Origin: CBDCCV01 sp965215025 | Lineage (GTDB): Bacteria; Bacteroidota; Rhodothermia; Rhodothermales; Salinibacteraceae | Direction: 5' to 3' | DNA length: 64,000 nucleotides | Assembly: GCA_965215025.1 (NCBI GenBank) | Contig: CBDCCV010000001.1 | Span: forward strand, 1,550,001-1,614,000 | Shown here: piece by piece, positions 53,078 to 61,223 of the stretch | Position numbering within the stretch: the stretch's first letter is position 1 | Layout: every line of letters begins with the position of its first letter | Made by a program: the position numbers and the translations under genes | Notes under the pieces: generated by a model | Told to the model about the DNA's origin: nothing | Database searches by the model: none | The model's input: the letters and a program-made list of their open reading frames with translations, nothing else

Positions 53078-53364
53078 GGGGCGGTTTCGGGGGGCGGGGG
53101 AGCGTCTCTTTCTGTCCACTGCAGGCGAGCCGAGCGTTCGACGGCATCGGTCATGTCGCCAAGTGAGAGCGGCGGTCCTTCGTGAAGAAGGCACCCGAAA
53201 GCGTCGTTGAGCGTGGTCGGAGGAAAGAGGGGGCGGGGCCGCAGCCAGAGGCCGTCCGCCTCCGGCTCAACGACGAATTCCTGGCCGGGGCGCCACCCGT
53301 GTGCCTGTCGGACGGCCTTCGGGATGACGATCTGGCCTTTGCTCGAAAGCCGCACGGTGGTCAT
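53074..53364 (-). CDS. AbrB/MazE-family antitoxin
   Basis: This 96-aa protein has the swapped-hairpin AbrB fold: TTVRLSSKGQIVIPKAVRQAHGWRPGQEFVVEPE, the typical strand-turn pattern. The C-terminal half (GCLLHEGPPLSLGD, WTERD) is the toxin-binding tail. ATG 53364 has AAAAGG 8 bp upstream; GTG 53373 is an alternative. Its stop overlaps the PIN toxin start by 4 bp, the same arrangement as the two pairs at 41-42.7 kb. Autorepression is expected for the class. Confidence 0.9.
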   Translation of the reverse strand: MTTVRLSSKGQIVIPKAVRQAHGWRPGQEFVVEPEADGLWLRPRPLFPPTTLNDAFGCLLHEGPPLSLGDMTDAVERSARLQWTERDAPPPPETAP

Positions 53365-53479
53365 GGCGTGCACCTTTTCTGACGCGAAAAAGCGGTAAGA
53401 CGAAAGTAAGAACCTCCGCGTAGAACGGAAGATCCGGGGCAGGCAAGAAGGCGAGCCGGCGCCAGAGGCCGGAGCGCAC

Positions 53480-54766
53480 CTACGCCAGCGCCGCGCGCGC
53501 GATGGGGAGCGTCATGCACCGCGGGCCGCCGCGTCCGCGCGACAGCTCAGTGCCTTCGAGCTTGATGGCCGTCTTCTCGCCCGGCTCGTACGTGCTCTCC
53601 TCGTGGTACGACAGGAAGCTCTCGGCCGAGACGACGCGGTAGCCGTGGCGCGTCATCTCGGCGAAGGTGCGCCCGTTGCGCTCGTAGCCCACCACGATGC
53701 CCGGCGCGATGGCGAAGAGGTTGGCCCCGTCCGTCCACTGCTCGCGCTGCTGGTTCAGGAGGTCCTTCCCGCCGCAGGGGATGAACGTGAGCGCGCGGCC
53801 GAGGAGGTCTTCGAGGGCGCGCTTGAAGTTCGGCCGCATGTCTGAGACGAACTGCCCCGGCGTCTCTGACTGGCGGAAGTGCACGGCGTAGCCGTAGCTC
53901 GAGCGCTCCAAAAGCGGCGGGAAGACCACGCACTCGTCCGGCGTGGCGAACGTGAACACGGTGTCGAGGTGCATACACGAGCGGCGCTTCGGGAGGTCCA
54001 CCATGAGGACGTGCTCGACGGGCGTGTTCTCGAAGAGCGCGTGCGCCACGGCCATCACGCCGCCGAACGAGGTGCGCTCGGAGTGGCCGACGAGGACCAC
54101 CTTCTCGCTCGCCACGAGCAGGTCGCCGCCCTCGAAGGTGACGCCCTCGGGCAGCGTGACGACGCGGTCGCGGTAGGCGGCGAACATCGGATGGTAGCGC
54201 AGCACCACGCTGATGATGATGCTCTCGCGCGAGCGTGCCGCCGTGGCCGCGTGGCTCAGGATGAGGTGGTCGTGCACGACGGCGGCCAGGTCGCGCGTGA
54301 ACATCAGGTTCGGGAGCGGCTGCATGGCCACGGGGAGCGGCGAGCGGCCCGTGAGCGCGAAGGCGTGCAGGTCCTCCGGCACGAGGCGCTTCAGCTCGTC
54401 CTCCACCGCGCGCAAGTTTTGGGCCGGGAGCGTGCGGCAAAGCATCTCCACGAACTCATGGCGCGCGTCCTCTTCTTGAAACGCCTCGCGCAGGAGGCCG
54501 CTCAGCTGCAAGACGGCGCCGGGATGGCCCGCGATCTTTTCTACGAGACGGCACATCAGGAGGTGCTCGCGCCGCGCCTGCCGGACGAAGAGGATGTCGT
54601 CGAAGAGGAGGTCCAGGCGGTTCTCGGGCGAGACCATCTCCATCTCGTCGCCCGGCGTGTGGACGATCACCTGCTCCAAAAGGCCCGTCTCGGAGGCGAC
54701 GTCGAGGGCGGGCGTGCGCGCCTGGGGGCGCTCCGGGCGAGCGAGCGTGGCGTCAAGCGTAGACAC
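53480..54766 (-). CDS. arcA: Arginine deiminase
   Basis: This 428-aa enzyme of the guanidine-modifying family converts arginine to citrulline and ammonia. The substrate-binding LMFTRDLAAVV (with FTRD), FEGGDLLV, the catalytic His in SCMHLDTVFT, and Cys417 in GGPRCMTLP are all present and in order. An N-terminal helical insertion (about 75-150) matches bacterial ADI. No carbamate kinase or ornithine transcarbamylase gene is adjacent, so a full ADI energy pathway is not shown here. Confidence 0.93.
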   Translation of the reverse strand: MSTLDATLARPERPQARTPALDVASETGLLEQVIVHTPGDEMEMVSPENRLDLLFDDILFVRQARREHLLMCRLVEKIAGHPGAVLQLSGLLREAFQEEDARHEFVEMLCRTLPAQNLRAVEDELKRLVPEDLHAFALTGRSPLPVAMQPLPNLMFTRDLAAVVHDHLILSHAATAARSRESIIISVVLRYHPMFAAYRDRVVTLPEGVTFEGGDLLVASEKVVLVGHSERTSFGGVMAVAHALFENTPVEHVLMVDLPKRRSCMHLDTVFTFATPDECVVFPPLLERSSYGYAVHFRQSETPGQFVSDMRPNFKRALEDLLGRALTFIPCGGKDLLNQQREQWTDGANLFAIAPGIVVGYERNGRTFAEMTRHGYRVVSAESFLSYHEESTYEPGEKTAIKLEGTELSRGRGGPRCMTLPIARAALA

Positions 54767-54910
54767 AAGGAAACCTCGTACTGACCAGAAAGGGCGGAGC
54801 GCTCCGCGGCAGAAGGGAAGAACGCGCGCGGGCCGCTCTGGAGAAGGTACGAAAAATGGAAGCGCTTCGCAGGTTAAAGATCAAAGAGCGCGGCAGGAGG
54901 CGGAAAGGCG

Positions 54911-55099
54911 TCAGCGGCGTTTCTGGCGCAGAAGGTCGAAAAAGCGGAGCGCCACGGCCACCAGGAAAAGGATGAGCAGCAGGCGCAGGCCAATCTTGAA
55001 CAGCACCAAGCCCACCTTGAGAATCGCGCCCAAGAGCGACATGGCTACGATGAGCACGATGGCTACCACGATCCACCGCAAAACCTGCTGAATATCCAT
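54911..55099 (-). CDS. Small two-helix membrane protein
   Basis: This 62-aa protein starts MDIQQVLRWIVVAIVLIVAM and consists of two hydrophobic segments (about 7-28 and 33-52) with a basic tail (DLLRQKRR). ATG 55099 is used; the frame is open to 55237 but that part is not protein-like. No Shine-Dalgarno and no recognised family. It lies between the arginine deiminase and truA genes on the same strand. Confidence 0.55.
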   Translation of the reverse strand: MDIQQVLRWIVVAIVLIVAMSLLGAILKVGLVLFKIGLRLLLILFLVAVALRFFDLLRQKRR

Positions 55100-55252
55100 G
55101 AGCGTCACAAAGCTAAAAGAAAAGAGAGCGCACAGAGGGGGCGAGCTTTCGGAAAGTGCGTGCTCCCGTATTCGGGAAAGGGCGCCAATAGTTTCGTTCC
55201 GCACTGCAGAAGAATGTCGAAGGGCACAGCTTCGCAAAGAAGCGGGTGCGCG

Positions 55253-55999
55253 CTAACCGTCTGCGTAAGCCACGTGCTCCAGTGCGAGGCCGTGCGCGGG
55301 CGCCGCCGGCCCGGCCTCGCGGCGGTCCTTAGAGGCGAGGACGCGCGGCAGGTCGCCTGCGGGCCGCTTCCCCTGGCCAATCTCCACGAGCGTCCCCACG
55401 ATGGCGCGCACCATCCCGTGCAAAAAGCGGTCCGCAGCGATCTCGAAGCGCCAGTCGCCCGCCCGTTCCTCCTCCGCCCAGCGCGCCGTTTCGACGGTGC
55501 AGACGCGGTTCTCTGTGGCCGACTGCGCGATGCAGAACGCGCCGAAGTGGTGCCGGCCCAGAAGCGCCTCGACGGCACGGTTCATCTGCCCGACGTCCGG
55601 CGCGGGGCGGACGTGCCAGCGCAGATGCCGCTCGAGCGCACGCGGGGCCGTGCTCAGGCGGTAGTGGTACAGCCGCCGCCGCGCATCATAGCGGGCATGG
55701 AAACCGTCCGGCGCCTCGGCTACGTCCAGGACGGCGATGCTCTCCGGCGTCAGCCCGTTGAGCGAGGCGCGCAGCCGGAACGCATCCACGGCCTCGGCCA
55801 AGCGGACGTGCGCCACCTGCCCGCGCGCGTGCACGCCCGCATCCGTTCGCCCCGAGCCGACGACGCGCGGGCGCTCCCCCGCCAGCACCACCGCGAGCGC
55901 GTCTTCGAGCGCGTCCTGCACCGTAGGCACGTCCGGCTGCGTCTGCCAGCCGTGAAAATCGGTGCCGTCGTATTCGATAAGGAGACGGTAGGTGGGCAC
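55253..55999 (-). CDS. truA: tRNA pseudouridine(38-40) synthase TruA
   Basis: TruA, 248 aa, makes pseudouridine in the tRNA anticodon stem-loop. It starts YRLLIEYDGTDFHGWQTQP, has the catalytic motif GSGRTDAGVHARGQV with Asp53, and ends with FLHGMVRAIVGTLVEIGQG, all typical. Shorter than E. coli TruA by some 20 residues at the C-terminus but complete in motifs. It is divergent from aroK, with an AT-rich heptamer array in the shared spacer. Confidence 0.95.
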   Translation of the reverse strand: MPTYRLLIEYDGTDFHGWQTQPDVPTVQDALEDALAVVLAGERPRVVGSGRTDAGVHARGQVAHVRLAEAVDAFRLRASLNGLTPESIAVLDVAEAPDGFHARYDARRRLYHYRLSTAPRALERHLRWHVRPAPDVGQMNRAVEALLGRHHFGAFCIAQSATENRVCTVETARWAEEERAGDWRFEIAADRFLHGMVRAIVGTLVEIGQGKRPAGDLPRVLASKDRREAGPAAPAHGLALEHVAYADG

Positions 56000-56006
56000 G
56001 GCGTTC

Positions 56007-56041
56007 GATTTTGGGTTTTAGATTGCGGATTTTGGATTGCA
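56007..56041. repeat. AT-rich heptamer array (GATTTTG units)
   Basis: GATTTTG, GGTTTTA, GATTGCG, GATTTTG, GATTGCA in exact 7-bp register. Inverse copies (GATCCAAAATCCAAA about 56060, ATCCAAAATCGC about 56104) follow, forming a hairpin that overlaps the 5' end of the aroK frame. Its composition is strikingly unlike the surrounding GC-rich DNA. Confidence 0.85.
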
Positions 56042-56655
56042 CAAGGGCAGGCGCCAAACCGATCCAAAATCCAAACCGAAGGTTCACGCAAGTAAAATCA
56101 CTCATCCAAAATCGCATCTACCTCGCGGGATTCATGGGGAGCGGCAAGAGCACCGTCGGCCCGCGCGTGGCCGAGGCATTGGGTTGGCGCTTCCTCGACC
56201 TCGACGCCGCCGTCGAGGCGCGCGCCGGGCGGTCCGTCGCTGCAATTTTTGAAGCCGACGGCGAGGCCGCGTTCCGCCGCCTGGAAGCCGAGGCACTGCG
56301 AGCCACAGGCCAGGAAGAGCGCCTCGTCGTAGCCGTCGGCGGCGGGGCGCTCGTCGATGCGCAGAACATGCGCTGGGCGCGCGCGCGCGGCGCCGTCGTC
56401 TACCTGCGCGTGCCGCCGGGCGAGCTGGCGCGGCGCCTTCGGCTGGCGTCCGGCCGGCGTCCGCTGCTTCAGGACGCGGACGGGAACGCGCTGCCGGAGC
56501 CGGCGCTGCGGGCGCGGGTGGCGGCCCTGCTGCGCGCGCGGGAAGCGGCGTACCGACGGGCGCCCTTCATCGTCGAGGCCGGGGGGCAGACCGTCGCCGA
56601 AACCGTAAGCGCCGTCCTGAACGCCGTGCACGCATACCGACGGAAGCATACATAG
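56032..56655 (+). CDS. aroK: Shikimate kinase
   Basis: AroK, about 207 aa as drawn, phosphorylates shikimate. The P-loop is GFMGSGKST (33-41), substrate residues are in FLDLDAAVEARAGRSV and GEAAFRRLE, VAVGGGA follows, and the lid contains RRPLL. The start is a problem: the family normally begins within about 8 residues of RIYLAGFMG, but no ATG, GTG or TTG occurs there. The nearest in-frame candidates are TTG codons at 56032, 56023 and 56011, inside the heptamer repeat. A rare start codon or sequence damage is possible. Confidence 0.85.
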   Translation: MDCTRAGAKPIQNPNRRFTQVKSLIQNRIYLAGFMGSGKSTVGPRVAEALGWRFLDLDAAVEARAGRSVAAIFEADGEAAFRRLEAEALRATGQEERLVVAVGGGALVDAQNMRWARARGAVVYLRVPPGELARRLRLASGRRPLLQDADGNALPEPALRARVAALLRAREAAYRRAPFIVEAGGQTVAETVSAVLNAVHAYRRKHT

Positions 56656-56727
56656 GGGCACCGCGCTGCCGCGTTCTCGTTGGGCGAGCTTGAGCGCTTA
56701 TCCCGCTTGTTCCAAATATTCTCAAAG

Positions 56728-57336
56728 TCACGTTTTCTGCGCGAGGCGGAAGGAGCGGCGGTGGTGCGGCGTGGGGCCGTGCTCGGCGAGGGCGGCGTAG
56801 TGCGCGCGCGTCGGGTAGCCCACGTTCGTGTCCCAGGCGTAATGCGGATGCTCGGCGTGGAGGCGGCGCATGAGCGCGTCGCGCGTCGTCTTGGCGATGA
56901 CGGACGCGGCGGCGATGGAGTGCGAGCGGGCGTCGCCCCCCACGAGCGTTTCCAGCGGCCAGCGCGGCTTCGGGAACGCGCGGTTGCCATCAATGAGGAG
57001 GAAGTCGGGCGCGGGCGCGCAGGCCTCGGCGGCGCGGCGCATGGCCTCCATCGCCGCCCAGAGGATGTTGAGGCGGTCGATCTCCTTTGGCGAGCACCGG
57101 CCCACGCCCACCGCCACGGCCTCTTGGCGGATCGCTTCGGCAAGCGCGGTGCGCTCTGCGGCGGAGAGCACCTTGCTGTCGTTCAGCCCGGCGATGGCGT
57201 GGCCGGGCGGAAGGATCACGGCGGCGGCCACCACCGGCCCGGCCAAGCAGCCGCGGCCGGCCTCGTCCACGCCGGCCACGCGCACAAAGCCGGCGGCGCG
57301 GAGCCTGTCCTCATGTTCGAGCGTCGGGGCGTTCAT
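56728..57336 (-). CDS. rnhB: Ribonuclease HII
   Basis: RNase HII, 202 aa, cleaves RNA in RNA-DNA hybrids and initiates ribonucleotide excision. The motif VAGVDEAGRGCLAGPVVAAAV carries the first two acids (Asp24, Glu25). A further acid is in LLIDGN and the last lies in SIAAASVIAKTTRD. ATG 57336 is used; an in-frame TTG at 57345 gives three more residues. The C-terminus (HHRRSF) matches the family. Confidence 0.95.
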   Translation of the reverse strand: MNAPTLEHEDRLRAAGFVRVAGVDEAGRGCLAGPVVAAAVILPPGHAIAGLNDSKVLSAAERTALAEAIRQEAVAVGVGRCSPKEIDRLNILWAAMEAMRRAAEACAPAPDFLLIDGNRAFPKPRWPLETLVGGDARSHSIAAASVIAKTTRDALMRRLHAEHPHYAWDTNVGYPTRAHYAALAEHGPTPHHRRSFRLAQKT

Positions 57337-57526
57337 GCAGTGCAAAAGCGGAGAGAGGGAGAAAAGAGTCCGGGAACTCCTTGCCGGGCGGGAGGCACGT
57401 TTCTACCGCTTCAAGGAGAAATTTCTTCGGGAGAAGCGCCGGCCTCCAGATTCCTAAGTTTGCCGGAAGTAGATGCGAACAAAAAGAGCAGGCGTGTGGC
57501 ACATCCGCAAGCGCCGCCGAAGTGCC

Positions 57527-57557
57527 TTGCGCATAAAGCGGAGGGCGATTACTTTCG
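57527..57557 (+). promoter_or_regulatory. Candidate Bacteroidota-type promoter
   Basis: TTG at 57527-57529, 20 nt, then TACTTTCG (57550-57557), close to TAnnTTTG. It lies 49 bp before the EEP-family gene start, the same distance and spacer as the candidate at 8110. Confidence 0.4.
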
Positions 57558-57605
57558 CGGCAGCGTTGTCGAATGTCTACCCTTTTCCTTTCCGAAGCCG
57601 TTGCC

Positions 57606-58712
57606 ATGCGTCCCATCCGCCGTCCGGTCCTGTTGCTTGCTGCGCTCGTCGCCTTCGGCCTTGCCGCCTGCGACGAGGGCGCGCCCCTCGTCGATGCGCA
57701 GGAGGAGGTTGAGGTCACCGTTATGACGCGCAACCTCTACCTCGGCGCCGACCTCTTCGTCTTGCTCGAAGCGCAGAACCCGGAGGAGCTGGTCGCCCGC
57801 GCGGGACAGCTGTACAACACGGTGCTCGCCACCGATTTTCCCACGCGCGCCGGGGCGCTCGCCGACGAGATCGAAGCCGCCGATCCGGCGCTCATCGGCC
57901 TGCAAGAGGTCTCGCTCTACCGCGTGCAGGCGCCGAGCGACTTCCAGCAGAACCCCGGCCCCAACGCCGAAACCGTGACGTTCGACTTCCTGGCGATTTT
58001 CCAGGACTCGCTCGAAGCGCGCGGCCTCAGCTACGACGTGGCCGCCACCATCGAGAACGCCGACGTCGAGCTTCCCGCCGCCATCCGCGCGGACTCCATC
58101 ATCGACGTGCGCCTCACGGACCGCGACGTGATCCTCGCCCGCTCTGGCAGCGTGGACACCGACGCCGCCGTGACGGCCAACTACGACGCCGTCTTGCCGG
58201 TGCCGGTAGCCGGCGGGCAGACGATCTCCTTCGTACGCGGCTACGCCTGGGTCGAGGCCGAGATTGAGGGCGTCTCCTTCGTCTTCGCCAACACGCACCT
58301 CGAAGTGGGCGGCGGCCCGGACGCGCCCGCCACCGCCGTGCAAGAAGCGCAGGCGCAAGCGCTCCTGGACACGCTCGCCGGCGAAGGCGGCCCCGTCGTG
58401 CTCGTGGGCGACTTCAACAGCGCCGCCGACGGCTCCACGACCGGCTCCTACGAGCTGCTCACCGGCCCCTACACCGACGCCTACGCGCAGGCCGGCGCCG
58501 GCGAAGGCATCACCTGCTGCCACCAACCCGATCTGCAAAACGATACGCCTTTCACCGAGGAAGAGGAGCGCATTGACCTTGTCCTCTACCGCGGCGACGT
58601 GAGCGTGCTTTCTACAGACGTCGTGGGCGACGAGCCGGGCGACCGAGTGGGCGCCCTCTGGCCTTCCGATCACGCCGGCGTCGTTGCCACGCTGCGCATT
58701 TCCGAAGATTGA
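57606..58712 (+). CDS. Exported endonuclease/exonuclease/phosphatase (EEP) family lipoprotein
   Basis: This 368-aa protein has a lipoprotein leader ending in FGLAAC (Cys22). The EEP fold is recognisable by TVMTRNLYLGAD at the N-terminus, LQEVSLYR with the metal-binding Glu, NTHLEV, VLVGDFNSAA with the catalytic Asp-Asn, and the closing SDHAGVVATL. Substrates of the family range from nucleic acids to phospholipids and inositol phosphates; here the target is unknown but must be outside the cytoplasm. Start ATG 57606 or 57573 (11 residues longer). Confidence 0.85.
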   Translation: MRPIRRPVLLLAALVAFGLAACDEGAPLVDAQEEVEVTVMTRNLYLGADLFVLLEAQNPEELVARAGQLYNTVLATDFPTRAGALADEIEAADPALIGLQEVSLYRVQAPSDFQQNPGPNAETVTFDFLAIFQDSLEARGLSYDVAATIENADVELPAAIRADSIIDVRLTDRDVILARSGSVDTDAAVTANYDAVLPVPVAGGQTISFVRGYAWVEAEIEGVSFVFANTHLEVGGGPDAPATAVQEAQAQALLDTLAGEGGPVVLVGDFNSAADGSTTGSYELLTGPYTDAYAQAGAGEGITCCHQPDLQNDTPFTEEEERIDLVLYRGDVSVLSTDVVGDEPGDRVGALWPSDHAGVVATLRISED

Positions 58713-59215
58713 CGCCGGGGCGGCGTGCGGAGGCCAGGGAAGAGAAGCGCGCGCGGCGCCTCCGGAAACCATCCGGCATCAGCGTCGTTTCTGCTTTACG
58801 ATACGCTCTCTTTTCGACAGAGCGACCCTTTACGCCTGAGGCCTTGTCCGGCCTCTCGTCCAAAGCGTCTCCCGCGCATTTTCTGCCAGGCGTCCTCTGG
58901 CGCGCGGAAAGCACCGCCTCCTCAAGCCGCGCGTGCTGCATCTGTCTTCTTTCCCTACCCGAACGCTACCACGGCGTGCGCGAGCGCTTTGTGCCTTCCA
59001 GGCGCGCTTTGCGGCACGATCTGTGCACACCTAAACAACAAGGCGTCTTCTTGGGCCTGTCGGCCTGAGCGAGGCCGCAGCTCGGCCGTGCCTGTGAGGG
59101 CGGCTCCAGCGGCGCGCTCCTCTTCTGCCACCGCCGCCAACCCACGGCGTGCCCGCGCGCGGGATGCGTCCCGACGCGCCTGACGGCATTTCTCCCACAA
59201 CGAACCCTTTTTTCA
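58713..59215. other. 503-bp spacer before rho
   Basis: Open frames here (for example 58709-59068 on +) have Arg/Ser/Pro-rich, non-family-like translations and are not supported. No repeat array or strong terminator stands out. It may hold a long rho leader, which in many bacteria is used for autoregulation, but no specific element is recognised. Confidence 0.4.
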
Positions 59216-60325
59216 ATGTCTGACGAATCGTTCCGCGGCATGCTCGAACTCATTGGCGACAAGAAGTTCGGCTTCATGCGCGAGTTCCGCCCCGACCTCC
59301 CTAAGACCGACGACGACACGTTCATGCCGCCGCCGCACATCCGCAAGTTCAACCTGCGCGATGGCGTTGTGGTTGAGCATACGGAAAAGCCCGGCCGCAA
59401 AGGCGGGCAGCAGGTGGACTGGATCCACACCGTGATGGGCATCGACCCGCGCGAGTGGAAGACGACGAAGCCTTTTGACGAGGGCCAGATCATCTACCCC
59501 GAGGACAAGCTCAACCTCATCACCGGCCCGGAGGACATCTCCATGCGCGTGGTGGACCTCGTGGCGCCCCTGGGGAAGGGGCAGCGCGCTTTGATCGTCT
59601 CGCCGCCGCGCGCAGGGAAGACGGTGCTGCTTAAGGACATCGCCGCCGGCATCACCAAGAATCACCCGGACATCAAGCTCGTGGCTCTTTTGGTGGACGA
59701 GCGGCCTGAGGAGGTCACTGACTTCCGCCGCTCCACCTCAGCCGAGGTGTTCGCCTCCTCGAACGACCGCGGCGAGGACAACCACGTGCGCGTCTCGGTC
59801 CTGGCGCACGAGTACTCCAAGCGCCTCGTGGAGCTGGGGAACGACGTGGTGCTGCTCCTCGACTCCCTCACGCGCTTAGGCCGCACGTTCAACCTGTTCG
59901 TGGACGGGTCCGGGCGCACGCTCTCGGGCGGCCTCGACGCCAACGCGCTCAAGACGCCGCGGCAGATCTTCGGCTCGGCGCGCAACATCGAGGGCGGCGG
60001 CTCTTTGACCATCATCGCCACGGCGCTCGTCGAGACCGGGAGCCGCATGGACGACGTGATCTTCGAAGAATTTAAGGGGACGGGCAACTCCGAGATCGTC
60101 CTCGACCGCGAGATGGCGAACAAGCGCATCTTCCCCGCCGTGAACCTGCGCAAAAGCGGCACGCGCAACGAGGAGCGCCTCCTGGGCGAGCTTACGCCCA
60201 AGCACCACCGCCTCTTCCGCGCCCTGAACTCGCGTTCGCCCATCGAGGGGATGCAAGCCCTCCTGCGCCACCTCCAGCACAGCCCCACCAACATCCACCT
60301 CCTCAACGAGCTGGTGCCGGAGTAG
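59216..60325 (+). CDS. rho: Transcription termination factor Rho
   Basis: Rho, 369 aa, is the hexameric RNA helicase that ends transcription. The RNA-binding domain has an RNP1-like KFGFMREF (17-24) and the ATPase P-loop is PPRAGKT (130-136). The Q-loop region is near VDGSGRTLSGG and the R-loop near GTGNSEIVLDREMANKRIFPA. It is shorter than the usual 410-430 aa because the N-terminal SAP-like subdomain is missing. The upstream frame has a stop at 59068 and no alternative start up to the ATG, so the short form appears genuine. Confidence 0.95.
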   Translation: MSDESFRGMLELIGDKKFGFMREFRPDLPKTDDDTFMPPPHIRKFNLRDGVVVEHTEKPGRKGGQQVDWIHTVMGIDPREWKTTKPFDEGQIIYPEDKLNLITGPEDISMRVVDLVAPLGKGQRALIVSPPRAGKTVLLKDIAAGITKNHPDIKLVALLVDERPEEVTDFRRSTSAEVFASSNDRGEDNHVRVSVLAHEYSKRLVELGNDVVLLLDSLTRLGRTFNLFVDGSGRTLSGGLDANALKTPRQIFGSARNIEGGGSLTIIATALVETGSRMDDVIFEEFKGTGNSEIVLDREMANKRIFPAVNLRKSGTRNEERLLGELTPKHHRLFRALNSRSPIEGMQALLRHLQHSPTNIHLLNELVPE

Positions 60326-60349
60326 GGGCGTATTGCAATACCCTCCTAC
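60322..60349. repeat. Degenerate palindrome GTAGGGGCGTATTGCAATAC
   Basis: The left arm begins in the last codons of rho (the TAG stop is inside it) and the right arm is slightly mutated (CCCTCCTAC). It is a member of the GTAGRG palindrome family and lies between rho and radC. Confidence 0.75.
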
Positions 60350-60380
60350 GTTTACGTCTCGCGCATCGCTTTGCCCTGCC

Positions 60381-61142
60381 ATGCCGCCTGACGATGCCTC
60401 TTCAGATGAGCCGCCGGTTTCTTCCTCGGCCGAGCCGCCCATCGCGTACCACGTCCCCATCCACGCCTGGGACGAGGCCGACCAGCCGCGCGAGAAGCTC
60501 TTAAAGCACGGCCCCGCCGTCCTCTCTGACGCCGAGTTGGTGGCGCTCGTCTTCGGCACGGGGACGAACACGAAGGCGGGTCCCATCTCGGCCGTGGCGC
60601 TGGGGAAGGCGCTCGTGCAGGCGTACGGCTCGCTGCACGCCGTCTCCAGGCGCGCGCCCAAGGAGCTGACGCGCGTGGCGGGCGTGGGGCCGGCCAAGGC
60701 GGCTAAGCTCGCCGCCGCCTTTGAGATCGGGCGGCGCGTGGAGAGCCAGGAGGGTGGCGCGCGCGTGCAGGTGGGTTCGCCGGAGGACGTGGCGGCCGTC
60801 TACGGCCCACTCATGCGCGATCTGAAAAAAGAAATGTTCAAGGTCGTCCTCCTCAACACGGCCAACGTCATCATCGGCGACGAGACGGTGAGCGAGGGCG
60901 GCCTCGCAGCCAGCATCGTCGAGCCGCGCGCCGTGTTCGAGAAGGCGATCTTGGAGAACGCCGCCGCCGTCATCTGCTTGCACAACCACCCCTCGGGCAA
61001 CCCGGAGCCGTCGCGCGAGGACGTGCAGATCACCAAGCAGCTCGTCGAGGCGGGCCGGCTGATGGGCATCCCCGTGCACGACCACCTCATCATCGCCGGG
61101 AAGGGCTACACCTCGCTGGCCGAGCGCGGCCTCTGCGGGTAG
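60381..61142 (+). CDS. radC: RadC family JAB-domain protein
   Basis: This 253-aa RadC-like protein has an N-terminal helix-hairpin-helix region (about 90-115, LTRVAGVGPAKAAKL) and a C-terminal MPN/JAB domain with the metal motif HNHPSGNPEPSRED (His201, His203, Asp214) and an upstream Glu in SEGGLAASIVEPRAVF. Despite the name, a role in DNA repair is not well supported for the family. Start ATG 60381; an upstream extension to 60333 has no family support. Confidence 0.93.
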   Translation: MPPDDASSDEPPVSSSAEPPIAYHVPIHAWDEADQPREKLLKHGPAVLSDAELVALVFGTGTNTKAGPISAVALGKALVQAYGSLHAVSRRAPKELTRVAGVGPAKAAKLAAAFEIGRRVESQEGGARVQVGSPEDVAAVYGPLMRDLKKEMFKVVLLNTANVIIGDETVSEGGLAASIVEPRAVFEKAILENAAAVICLHNHPSGNPEPSREDVQITKQLVEAGRLMGIPVHDHLIIAGKGYTSLAERGLCG

Positions 61143-61169
61143 CTCGGCCGCGCTGGCCCTTCGAGCAAC

Positions 61170-61197
61170 GTAGGGGCACAATATATCGTGCCCCTAC
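61170..61197. repeat. Palindrome GTAGGGGCACAATATATCGTGCCCCTAC
   Basis: The 28-nt sequence is self-complementary except for one A-C pair. It lies between convergent radC and the membrane-protein gene. Its core (CACRATATATCGTG) is nearly the same as the palindrome at 43703. Confidence 0.85.
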
Positions 61198-61223
61198 CGT
61201 CGCCTCAGCCGTACGCTTGACCT

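Noticed and set aside
58709..59068. Open frame of 119 codons before rho
   Set aside because: The composition is Arg/Ser/Pro-rich, it has no family-like motif, and it overlaps the stop of the preceding gene.
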